Shown here: piece after piece, positions 1 to 12,300 of the stretch
Layout: each line of letters opens with the position of its first letter
Position numbering within the stretch: the first letter of the stretch is position 1
Source: Chiridota heheva
Lineage: Eukaryota > Echinodermata > Holothuroidea > Apodida > Chiridotidae
Assembly: GCA_020152595.1 (NCBI GenBank)
Contig: JAIGNY010001494.1
Span: 275,001 to 339,000 of the forward strand
Direction of reading: 5' to 3'
Length of the DNA: 64,000 nt
Program-made: the position numbers and the translations under genes
Notes under the pieces: model-generated
The model's database searches: none
What the model was told of the DNA's origin: nothing
The model's input: the letters and a program-made list of their open reading frames with translations, nothing else

Positions 1-640
1 CATGGTAGGTTTTCTTCATGAATGCCCTGACACCATGCACTGTACATTAATGAAATTTACATGGTAGGTTTTCTTCATGAATGCCCTGACACCATGCACT
101 GTACATCAATGAAATTTACATGGTAGGTTTTCCTCATGAATGCCCTGACACCACTGAACATCAATGAAATTTACATGGTAGGTTTTCTTCATGAATGCCC
201 TCACACAACTGTACATCAATGAAATTTACATGGTAGGTTTTACTCATGAATGCCCTGACATACACTGTACATCAATGAAATTTACATGGTAGGTTTTTCA
301 CATGAATGCCTTAACACATCAATGAAATTTACATGGTAGGATTTCCTCATGAATGCCCTCACACCACTGTACATCAATGAAATTTACATGGTAGGATTTC
401 CTCATGAATGCTTTGACACCACTGTACATCAATGAAATTTACATGGTAGGTTTTACTCATGAATGCCCTGACACCACTGTACATTAATGAAATTTACATG
501 GTAGGTTTTCCTCATGAATGCCTTGAATGACTTAACACATCAATGAAATTTATATGGTAGGTTTTCCTCAATATGCCTTGACGTACACTGTACATCAATG
601 AAATTTACATGGTAGGTTTTCCTCATGAATGTCTTGAATG
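1..640. repeat. Minisatellite, ~50-60-bp unit
   Basis: About 11 units begin with catggtaggttttcttcatg and end in tcaatgaaatttac. The first two are 60 bp, the later ones shorter through internal deletions. The array lies in the intron downstream of RABGGTA exon 10. A fragment of the unit (catgaaatttacatg) recurs near 3025, beyond transposon copy 1, as if the transposon inserted at the array's edge. Confidence 0.9.
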
Positions 641-804
641 ACCATGACCAAGATCATAAGGTCAAACCAGGAATTGTTTTTGGTACACAGGTTAATCATG
701 ACACTTTTTAGAACTTGATTTCTATGACCGTTATGGTTCGCATGCCCATGCAAATTGACATCCATATCATATGATCCAGCCAATTATAAAAATGGCATCT
801 CACA

Positions 805-1785
805 CTTAAGTCCCACATGGCATCCCATGTCCCACATGGCATCCCACCCCATATCCCACGTGGCATTCCACGTCCCACATGGCATCCTACCCCATGTCCC
901 ACACGACATCCCATCCCATGTCCCACATGGCATTCCACCATATCTCCCACATGGCATCCCACCCCATGTCCCACATGGCATCCCACCCCATGTCCTACAA
1001 GGCATCCCACCCCATGTCCCACATGGCATCCCACCCCATGTCCCACATGTCATCCTACCCCATGTCCCACACGACATCCCATCCCATGTCCCATATGGCA
1101 TTCCACCATATCTCCCACATGGAATCCCACCCCATGTCCCACATGACACTCCATGTCCCACATGACACTCCATGTCCCACATGACATCCGATGTCCCACA
1201 TGGCATTCCATCATATGTCCCACAGGGCATCCCATCCTATGACCCACATGACATCCCATCCCATGTCCCACATGGCATCCTACCTTACGTCACCCATGGC
1301 ATCACAACCTATGTCACACTTTGTGTTACTTGTGGCATCCAACCATGTCCCACATGGCATTCTACCCTGTTCCACATGGCATCCCACCCCATGTCCCACA
1401 TGGCATCCCGGCCCATGTCCCACATGGCATCCCACCCCATGTCCCACATGACATCCCATAGGCTCCATAAGGAGTCTCATCCTAGCTATCACAGTCCATG
1501 ATTGAGCATACTATGTATGAAAGTCACTTCATATAACTTATATGCAAATGAATTGTTGAAATGGGGTGGGACGCCATGTCCCACATGACATCCCATATCA
1601 TCCCATGTCCCACATGACATTCTATCCCATGGCAATCCACCCTATGTCCTGCATGGCATTCCACCACATATCCTATGTGGCATTCCACCCTGTTCCACAT
1701 GGCATCCCACCCCATGTCCCACATGGTAGCCCACCCCATGTCCCACATGGCATCCCACCCTATGTCTCACATGACGTCCCATAAG
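805..1785. repeat. 24-bp minisatellite core of transposon copy 1
   Basis: The unit is atgtcccacatggcatcccacccc with point variants, in two blocks (about 805-1480 and 1565-1785). Because 24 is a multiple of three, all frames stay open for long distances and give MSHMASHP-type peptides. These are not genes: no frame is preferred and the same happens on both strands. Confidence 0.93.
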
Positions 1786-2353
1786 CTTCATAAAAAGTTT
1801 CATCCTAGCTATCACAGTCTCTGATTGAGCATACTATGTATTAAAGTATCAGTTCATATAACTTATATGCAAATGAGTTGTTAAATAAGAAAAAAAAAGT
1901 GGAGTCAAATAACTATGCCTGATATAGCCCTTGGTGTATACAACATGGTAAATATTATATCATATGTCCCTCGTGGCCCCCATCCATGTCCCACATGGCA
2001 TCCCTCCCTATGTTTATATGCAATCACATCCTGTCACACTCTCTGACTAAGCATACTAAATAAAAAAGTCTGGTTAGGTCATATACTGTAGCAACTTTAT
2101 GCAAATGACCACAATAATAAAGGTGGAGTTTAAAAAATCATGCCTGATATAACTGTTGGTGCCCAAATATTTTGAAGAATTTTAAGGATTTTAAATCTCA
2201 AGTACTACAAGAAAGACTTGAGGATCTCTGAAGAATATTGGAAAATTATATCATTTTACAGTTATCTTCTAAGAAAATATCAAATGTTTTGTAGACTTTT
2301 TAAGGAACTAGTCCTTAATCCTGTCTTAAGTATCTCTGAAAAACTTTAACATT

Positions 2354-2636
2354 ATCTACCTACAGTACTGTGGTGTAGCGGTTATCATACATGTCTAAAG
2401 ACCACGAGGTCCTGGGTTCAAGCCTGGGTTAGGTAGACACGCCAGTGCACCACAACTTGTTATCAAAGGCCGTGGACATTGACTTGGTTGTCGATGTTAT
2501 GTCTGTCCGTACGTCGTACCTGTGTTCTCGTCCGGGTCGTATTAAGCGTTTCGTGATAGCATTGTGACAATCATAACCGAATACGCAGGTGACAACCCCG
2601 TCATTGTAATTGTATGTTCACTCGTCGTCGTCGTCG
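2354..2636 (+). mobile_element. tRNA-derived SINE inserted in transposon copy 1
   Basis: A tRNA-like head (tgtggtgtagcggttatca) carries an A-box-like segment near 2374 and a B box GGTTCAAGCC at 2415-2424. The body ends in a (CGT)n tail at about 2621-2636. The insert is flanked by the 8-bp target duplication TTAACATT (2346-2353 and 2637-2644). Transposon copy 2 has the uninterrupted sequence ctttaacatttt at 24701, which confirms a clean insertion. Confidence 0.85.
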
Positions 2637-3159
2637 TTAACATTTCAAAAGAAAATTCTAACCTTCCATAAGGATATCTAAAGAAACTTTAACTTTTTCT
2701 GAGGAACTCTGAAGAAGCTTTAACATTTTCTGAGGAAATCTCAAAAAGCTTTAACATTTCTAAGAAACTTTCAGGACAAATCTGTGGATGGCCGACGGAC
2801 GTAATCGCCATTACATAGGTTCGCATTAATGCTTAGCATGCGAACCAAAAATGATGTTTCATAAAACGTTGATTAATGAAAGTTTCATGGCAGCTGCACC
2901 TAATGAAAACCTTGACTGAGTTTGTAAATGGATGAACTTTACCCAGTTCTCAAACAGAAACAAATTACTAGTTGTCTTGAGAACATAGTTTGATAGGTAA
3001 GCTCATGACATTTCAATGCTACATTCATGAAATTTACATGTAAGCACACCTTATGCATAGGACATTAATAAGAGTCGAAGGACTAGAGGGTTATGCAAAT
3101 TTCTCAGTGGTCACAATAACAGCAACATGTGATGTAACAAGATTAATCACTAGCAGTAC

Positions 3160-3365
3160 CTTTGAAGTCAAATCCAGTCCATCTTCCTTCTTCTGCCTCT
3201 CCTTGATGATAGCGTTCTCTATCATGAATTTACTCCTCAGGTCTTCAAAGTAGTTTTTGCGATACGGGTCTGACTTGACCAAGACATCAAAGGTTGAGAC
3301 GGTGTCTTTCTCATATTTGAGGGGGTCAATGGCCCTCATCAGAAGGATTATTGTTAAGAGACACC
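3160..3365 (-). CDS. RABGGTA: RABGGTA exon 10 (residues 381-449)
   Basis: The acceptor ttctccccatcag precedes GGTGTCTC. The exon reads [40 protein letters not shown] and [20 protein letters not shown], then EDGLDLTSK. This ends the alpha-helical part just before the LRR domain. The donor is AAAG|GTACTG, phase 0. No LRR exon was found between here and the left edge, so the gene continues off-window. Confidence 0.95.
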
Positions 3366-6300
3366 CTGATGGGGAGAAAAGACAATCATGTAGCACACTA
3401 GGTTATTCCACTAAGAGGAACATCCATTACAAAGCATGTTATACACTAGGTTATCCCACTAACAGGAACAAGCATTACAAAGCATGTTATACACTAGGTT
3501 ATCCCACTAACTGGAACAGCCATTACAAAGCATGTTATACACTAGGTTATTCCACTAAGAGGAACAGCCACTACAAAGCATGTTATACACTAGGTTATCC
3601 CACTAACAGAAACATCCATTACCTAGCATGTTATACACTAGGTTATCCCACTAACAGGAACAGCCATTACAAAGCATGTTATACACTAGGTTAACCCAAT
3701 AGCTGGAACAGCCATTACAAAGCATGTTATACACTAGGTTATCCCACTTACTGTAACAGCCATTACAAAGCATGTTATACACTAGGTTATTTCACTAAAT
3801 GGAACATCCATTACAAAGCATGTTATACACTAGGTTATCCCACTAAGAGGAACAGCCATTACAAAGCATGTTATACACTAGGTTATCCCACTAACAGGAA
3901 CATCCATTACAAAGCATGTTATACACCATTATGTTATACACTAGGTTATCCCACTAACTGGAACAGCCATTACAAAGCATGTAGGTTATCCCACTAACAG
4001 GAACATCCATTACAAAGCATGTTATACACTAGGTTATCCCAACAGGAACAGCCATTAAGAGGAACAGCCATTACAAAGCATGTTATACACTAGGTTATCC
4101 CACTAACAGGAACATCCATTACAAAGCATGTTATACACTAGGTTATCCCACTAACTAGAACATCCATTACAAAGCATGTTATACACTTAGTTATCCCACT
4201 AACAGGAACAGCCATTACAAAGCATGTTATACACTAGGTTATCCCACTAAGAGGAACAGCCATTACAAAGCATGTTATACACTAGGTTATCCCACTAACT
4301 GGAACAGCCATTACAAAGCATGTTATACACTAGGTTATCCCACTAACAGGAACATCCATTACAAAGCATGTTATACACTAGGTTATCCCACTAACTGGAA
4401 CAGCCATTACAAAGCATGTTATACACTAGGTTATCCCACTAACTGGAACAGCCATTACAAAGCATGTTATACACTAGGCTATTCAACTAAATGGAACATC
4501 CATTACAAAGCATGTTATACACTAGGTTATCCCACTAACAGAAACATGCATTACAAAGCATGTTACACACGGTTATCCCACTAACAGGCATGTTATACAC
4601 TAGGTTATCACTAAAAATGGAACATCCATTACAAACACTAACTGGAACAGCCATTACAAAGCATGTTATACACTAGGTTATCCCACTACTTATACACCAT
4701 TACAAAGGTTATCCCACTAACAGGAACATCCATTACAAAGCATGTTATACACTAGGTTATCCCACTAACTGGAACAGCCATTACAAAGCATGTTATACAC
4801 TAGGTTATCCCACTAACTGGAACAGCCATTACAAAGCATGTTATACACTAGGCTATTCAACTAAATGGAACATCCATTACAAAGCATGTTATACACTAGG
4901 TTATCCCACTAACAGAAACATCCATTACCTAGCATGTTATACACTAGGTTATCCCACTAACAGGAACAGCCATTACAAAGCATATTATACACTAGGTTAT
5001 CCCACTAACAGGAACAGCCATTACAAAGCATGTTATACACTAGGTTATCCCACTAACAGGAACAGCCATTACAAAGCATGTTATACACTAGGTTATTTCA
5101 CTAAATGGAACATCCATTACAAAGCATGTTATACACTAGGTTATCCCACTAACTGGAACATCCATTACAATTAAAGCATAACTATTGCTAGATTATCACA
5201 TGCACCACTGTACTATTTATACATTGAAGTCTATTCTAAAATATGCTAAGGTACACAAAATAAATGCATCACATGTAGTGCTGCTACAGTACATAGTAAC
5301 TCAAAGATTGCCTCAATTGTTACTTGCATCAATATGTAGTGCTCCCACAGTACATAGTAACTCAAAGATTGCCTCAATTGTTACTTGCATCAACATGTAG
5401 TGCTCCCACAGTACATAGTAACTCAAAGATTGCCTCAATTGTTACTTGCATCAACATGTAGTGCTGCTACAGTACATAGTAACTCAAAGATTGCCTCAAT
5501 TGTTACTTGCATCTACATGTAGTGCTGCTACAGTACATAGTAACTCAAAGATTGCCTCAATTGTTACTTGCATCAACATGTAGTGCTGCTACAGTACATA
5601 GTAACTCAAAGATTGCCTCAATTGTTACTTGCATCAACATGTAGTGCTGCTACAGTACATAGTAACTCAAAGATTGCCTCAATTGTTACTTGCATCTACA
5701 TGTAGTGCTGCTAACAGTACATAGTAACTCAAAGATTGCCTCAATTGTTACTTGCATCAACATGTAGTGCTGCTGTTACAGTACATAGTAACTCAAAGAT
5801 TGCCTCAATTTTTACTTGCATCAACATGTAGTGCTGCTACAGTACATAGTAACTCAAAGATTGCCTCAATTGTTACTTGCATCAACATGTAGTGCTCCCA
5901 CAGTACATAGTAACTCAAAGATTGCCTCAATTGTTATTTGCATCAACATGTAGTGCTGCTACAGTACATAGTAATTCAAAGATTGCCTCAATTGTTACTT
6001 GCATCTACATGTAGTGCTGCTACAGTACATAGTAACTCAAAGATTGCCTCAATTGTTACTTGCATCAACATGTAGTGCTCCCACAGTACATAGTAACTCA
6101 AAGATTGCCTCAATTGTTACTTGCATCAACATGTAGTGCTGCTACAGTACATAGTTACTCAAAGATTGCCTCAATTGTTACTTGCATCAACATGTAGTGC
6201 TGCTACAGTACATAGTAACTCAAAGATTGCCTCAATTGTTACTTGCATCAACATGTAGTGCTGCTACAGTACATAGTAACTCAAAGATTGCCTCAATTGT

Positions 6301-9300
6301 TACTTGCATCAATATGTAGTGCTGCTACAGTACATAGTAACTCAAAGATTGACTCAATTGTTACTTGCATCAACATGTAGTGCTCCCACAGTACATAGTA
6401 AGTCAAAGATTGCCTCAATTGTTACTTGCATCAACATGTAGTGCTCCCACAGTACATAGTAACTCAAAGATTGCCTCAATTGTTACTTGCATCAACATGT
6501 AGTGCTGCTACAGTACATAGTAACTCAAAGATTGCCTCAATTGTTACTTGCATCAATATGTAGTGCTCCCACAGTACATAGTAAGTCAAAGATTGCCTCA
6601 ATTGTTACTTGCATCAACATGTAGTGCTCTTACAATACATAGTAACTCAAAGATTGCCTCAATTGTTATTTGCATCAACATGTAGTGCTGCTGCAGTACA
6701 TAGTAATTCAAAGATTGCCTCAATTGTTACTTGCATCTACATGTAGTGCTGCTACAGTACATAGAAACTCAAAGATTGCCTCAATTGTTACTTGCATCAA
6801 CATGTCAAAGTGCCTCAATTGTTCTTGCATCAACAGTACATAGTAACTCAAAGATTGCCTCAATTGTTACTTGCATCAACATGTAGTGCTGCTACAGTAC
6901 ATAGTAACTCAAAGATTGCCTCAATTTTTACTTGCATCAACATGTAGTGCTCCCACAGTACATAGTAAGTCAAAGATTGCCTCAATTGTTACTTGCATCA
7001 ACATGTAGTGCTCCCACAGTACATAGTAACTCAAAGATTGCCTCAATTGTTACTTGCATCAACATGTAGTGCTGCTACAGTACATAGTAACTCAAAGATT
7101 GCCTCAATTGTTACTTGCATCAATATGTAGTGCTCCCACAGTACATAGTAAGTCAAAGATTGCCTCAATTGTTACTTGCATCAACATGTAGTGCTCTTAC
7201 AATACATAGTAACTCAAAGATTGCCTCAACTGTTATTTGCATCAACATGTACTTGCATCAACATGTAGTGCAGCTACATACATAGTAACTCAAAGATTGC
7301 CTCAATTGTTACTTGCATCTACATGTAGTGCTGCTACAGTACATAGAAACTCAAAGATTGCCTCAATTGTTACTTGCATCAACATGTAGTGCTCCCACAG
7401 TACATAGTAACTCAAAGATTGCCTCAATTGTTACTTGCATCAACATGTACATAGTAAGTGCTGCATACAGCTACAGTACATAGTAACTCAAAGATTGCCT
7501 CAATTGTTACTTACTTGCATCAACATGTAGTGCTGCTACAGTACATAGTAACTCAAAGATTGCCTCAATTGTTACTTGCATCAATATGTAGTGCTCCCAC
7601 AGTACATAGTAAGTCAAAGATTGCCTCAATTGTTACTTGCATCAACATGTAGTGCTCCCACAGTACATAGTAACTCAAAGATTGCCTCAATTGTTACTTG
7701 CATCAACATGTAGTGCTGCTACAGTACATAGTAACTCAAAGATTGCCTCAATTGTTACTTGCATCAACATGTAGTGCTGCTACAGTACATAGTAACTCAA
7801 AGATTGCCTCAATTGTTACTTGCATCAACATGTAGTGCTGCTACAGTACATAGTAACTCAAAGATTGCCTCAATTGTTACTTGCATCTACATGTAGTGCT
7901 GCTACAGTACATAGTAACTCAAAGATTGCCTCAATTGTTACTTGCATCAATATGTAGTGCTCCCACAGTACATAGTAACTCAAAGATTGCCTCAATTGTT
8001 ACTTGCATCAACATGTAGTGCTGCTACAGTACATAGTAACTCAAAGATTGCCTCAATTGTTACTTGCATCAACATGTAGTGCCCCACAGTACATGTAACT
8101 CAAAAGATTGCCTCAATTGTTACTTGCATCAACATGTAGTGCTGCTCCCACAGTACATAGTAACTCAAAGATTGCCTCAATTGTTACTTTGCATCAACAT
8201 GTATGTAGTGCTCCCACAGTACATAGTAACTCAAAGATTGCCTCAATTGTTACTTGCATCAACATGTATTGTACTTGTGCTGCTCCCACAGTACATAGTA
8301 ACTCAAAGATTGCCTCAATTGTTACTTGCATCAACATGTAGTGCTGCTACAGTACATCATAACTCAAAGATAGCCTCAATTGTTACTTGCATCAACATGT
8401 AGTGCTGCTACAGTACATAGTAACTCAAAGATTGCCTCAATTGTTACTTGCATCAACATGTAGTGCTGCTACAGTACATAGTAACTCAAAGATTGCCTCA
8501 ATTGTTACTTGCATCAACATGTAGTGCTCCCACAGTACATAGTAACTCAAAGATTGCCTCAATTGTTACTTGCATCAACATGTAGTGCTGCATCTACAGT
8601 ACAGTACATAGTAACTCTCAAAGATTGCCTCAATTGTTACTTGCATCAACATGTAGTGCTCCTACAGTACATAGTAACTCAAAGATTGCCTCAATTGTTA
8701 CTTGCATCAACATGTAGTGCTGCTACAGTACATAGTAACTCAAAGATAGCCTCAATTGTTATTTGCATCAACATGTAGTGCTGCTACAGTACATAGTAAC
8801 TCAAAGATTGCCTCAATTGTTACTTGCATCAACATGTAGTGCTGCTAACAGTACATAGAAACTCAAAGATTGCCTCAATTGTTACTTGCATCAACATGTA
8901 GTGCTCCCACAGTACATAGTAATAGTAACTCAAAGATTGCCTCAATTGTTAGCCTCTTGCATCAACATGTAGTGCTGCTACAGTACATAGTAACTCAAAG
9001 ATTGCCTCAATTGTTACTTGCATCAACATGTAGTTGCTACAGTACATAGTAACTCAAAGATTGCCTCAATTGTTACTTGCATCAATATGTGCTGCACAGT
9101 ACATAGTAATCAAAGTAAGTCAAGATTGCCTCCCATAGTAACTCAAAGATTCAATTGTTACTTGCATCAACATGTAGTGCTCCCCACAGTACATAGTAAC
9201 TCAAAGATTGCCTCAATTGTTACTTGCATCAACATAGTGTAACTCAAAGATTGCCTCAATTGTTACTTGCATCAACATGTAGTGCTGCTACAGTACATAG

Positions 9301-12300
9301 TAACTCAAAGATTGCCTCAATTGTTACTTGCATCAACATGTAGTGCTGCTACAGTACATAGTAACTCAAAGATTGCCTCAATTGTTACTTGCATCAACAT
9401 GTAGTGCTGCTACAGTACATAGTAACTCAAAGATTGCCTCAATTGTTACTTGCATCAACATGTAGTGCTGCTACAGTACATAGTAACTCAAAGATTGCCT
9501 CAATTGTTACTTGCATCAACATGTAGTGCTGCTACAGTACATAGTAACTCAAAGATTGCCTCAATTGTTACTTGCATCAACATGTAGTGCTGCTACAGTA
9601 CATAGTAACTCAAAGATTGCCTCAATTGTTACTTGCATCAACATGTAGTGCTGCTACAGTACATAGTAACTCAAAGATTGCCTCAATTGTTACTTGCATC
9701 AACATGTAGTGCTGCTACAGTACATAGTAACTCAAAGATTGCCTCAATTGTTACTTGCATCAACATGTAGTGCTCCCACAGTACATAGTAACTCAAAGAT
9801 TGCCTCAATTGTTACTTGCATCAACATGTAGTGCTGCTACAGTACATAGTAACTCAAAGATTGCCTCAATTGTTACTTGCATCAACATGTAGTGCTCCCA
9901 CAGTACATAGTAAGTCAAAGATTGCCTCAATTGTTACTTGCATCAACATGTATGTAGTGCTGCTACAGTACATAGTAACTCAAAGATTGCCTCAATTGTT
10001 ACTTGCATCAACATGTAGTGCTGCTACAGTACATAGTAACTCAAAGATTGCCTCAATTGTTACTTGCATCAACATGTAGTGCTGCATCCACAGTACATAG
10101 TAACTCAAAGATTGCCTCAATTGTTACTTGCATCAACATGTAGTGCTGCTACAGTACATAGTAACTCAAAGATTGCCTCAATTGTTACTTGCATCAACAT
10201 GTAGTGCTGCTACAGTACATAGTAACTCAAAGATTGCCTCAATTGTTACTTGCATCAACATGTAGTGCTGCTACAGTACATAGTAACTCAAAGATTGCCT
10301 CAATTGTTACTTGCATCAACATGTAGTGCTGCTACAGTACATAGTAACTCAAAGATTGCCTCAATTGTTACTTGCATCAACATGTAGTGCTCCCACAGTA
10401 CATAGTAACTCAAAGATTGCCTCAATTGTTACTTGCATCAACATGTAGTGCTGCTACAGTACATAGTAACTCAAAGATTGCCTCAATTGTTACTTGCATC
10501 TACATGTAGTGCTGCTACAGTACATAGTAACTCAAAGATTGCCTCAATTGTTACTTGCATCAACATGTAGTGCTGCTACAGTACATAGTAACTCAAAGAT
10601 TGCCTCAATTGTTACTTGCATCAACATGTAGTGCTGCTACAGTACATAGTAACTCAAAGATTGCCTCAATTGTTACTTGCATCAACATGTAGTGCTGCTA
10701 CAGTACATAGTAACTCAAAGATTGCCTCAATTGTTACTTGCATCAACATGTAGTGCTGCTACATAGTAACAGTACATAGTAACTCAAAGATTGCCTCAAT
10801 TGTTACTTGCATCAACATGTAGTGCTGCTACAGTACATAGTAACTCAAAGATTGCCTCAATTGTTACTTGCATCAACATGTAGTGCTCCCACAGTACATA
10901 GTAACTCAAAGATTGCCTCAATTGTTACTTGCATCAACATGTAGTGCTGCTACAGTACATAGTAACTCAAAGATTGCCTCAATTGTTACTTGCATCAACA
11001 TGTAGTGCTGCTACAGTACATAGTAACTCAAAGATTGCCTCAATTGTTACTTGCATCAACATGTAGTGCTGCTACAGTACATAGTAACTCAAAGATTGCC
11101 TCAATTGTTACTTGCATCAACATGTAGTGCTGCTACAGTACATAGTAACTCAAAGATTGCCTCAATTGTTACTTGCATCAACATGTAGTGCTGCTACAGT
11201 ACATAGTAACTCAAAGATTGCCTCAATTGTTACTTGCATCAACATGTAGTGCTGCTACAGTACATAGTAACTCAAAGATTGCCTCAATTGTTACTTGCAT
11301 CAACATGTAGTGCTGCTACAGTACATAGTAACTCAAAGATTGCCTCAATTGTTACTTGCATCAACATGTAGTGCTGCTACAGTACATAGTAACTCAAAGA
11401 TTGCCTCAATTGTTACTTGCATCAACATGTAGTGCTGCTACAGTACATAGTAACTCAAAGATTGCCTCAATTGTTACTTGCATCAACATGTAGTGCTGCT
11501 ACAGTACATAGTAACTCAAAGATTGCCTCAATTGTTACTTGCATCAACATGTAGTGCTGCTACAGTACATAGTAACTCAAAGATTGCCTCAATTGTTACT
11601 TGCATCAACATGTAGTGCTGCTACAGTACATAGTAACTCAAAGATTGCCTCAATTGTTACTTGCATCAACATGTAGTGCTGCTACAGTACATAGTAACTC
11701 AAAGATTGCCTCAATTGTTACTTGCATCAACATGTAGTGCTGCTACAGTACATAGTAACTCAAAGATTGCCTCAATTGTTACTTGCATCAACATGTAGTG
11801 CTGCTACAGTCCTACAGTACATAGTAACTCAAAGATTGCCTCAATTGTTACTTGCATCAACATGTAGTGCTGCTACAGTACATAGTAACTCAAAGATTGC
11901 CTCAATTGTTACTTGCATCAACATGTAGTGCTGCTACAGTACATAGTAACTCAAAGATTGCCTCAATTGTTACTTGCATCAACATGTAGTGCTCCAAAGA
12001 TTGCCTCAATTGTTAGTACATAGTAACTCAAAGATTGCCTCAATTGTTACTTGCATCAACATGTAGTGCTGCTACAGTACATAGTAACTCAAAGATTGCC
12101 TCAATTGTTACTTGCATCAACATGTAGTGCTGCTACAGTACATAGTAACTCAAAGATTGCCTCAATTGTTACTTGCATCAACATGTAGTGCTGCTACAGT
12201 ACATAGTAACTCAAAGATTGCCTCAATTGTTACTTGCATCTACATGTAGTGCTGCTACAGTACATAGTAACTCAAAGATTGCCTCAATTGTTACTTGCAT

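Larger units (their letters stand above)
727..2852 (+). mobile_element. Minisatellite-bearing nonautonomous transposon, copy 1 (Helentron/pearl-like)
   Basis: Both ends carry the 12-bp inverted repeat TGGTTCGCATGC (734-745) and GCATGCGAACCA (2836-2847). The 3' end also forms a hairpin: GGTTCGCAT (2818-2826) pairs with ATGCGAACC (2838-2846) across an 11-nt loop, followed by AAAAAT. The core is a 24-bp tandem array. An apparent tandem duplication of roughly 300 bp repeats array plus flank (about 1380-1560 and 1685-1870). The plan of inverted repeats, minisatellite core and terminal hairpin resembles HINE/pearl elements related to Helentrons; that assignment is inference. There is no coding capacity. 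A SINE sits at 2354-2636. Confidence 0.8.

Noticed and set aside
784-1500. Long overlapping open frames on both strands ([16 protein letters not shown] and similar)
   Set aside because: They come from the 24-bp period, which is a multiple of three; all frames and both strands are open equally and no start, splice or homology supports them.
3257-3694. 145-codon plus-strand frame with a 16-residue repeat ([16 protein letters not shown])
   Set aside because: It starts inside the antisense of RABGGTA exon 10 and runs into the 48-bp array; it closes when one unit changes phase. No evidence of a repeat protein.
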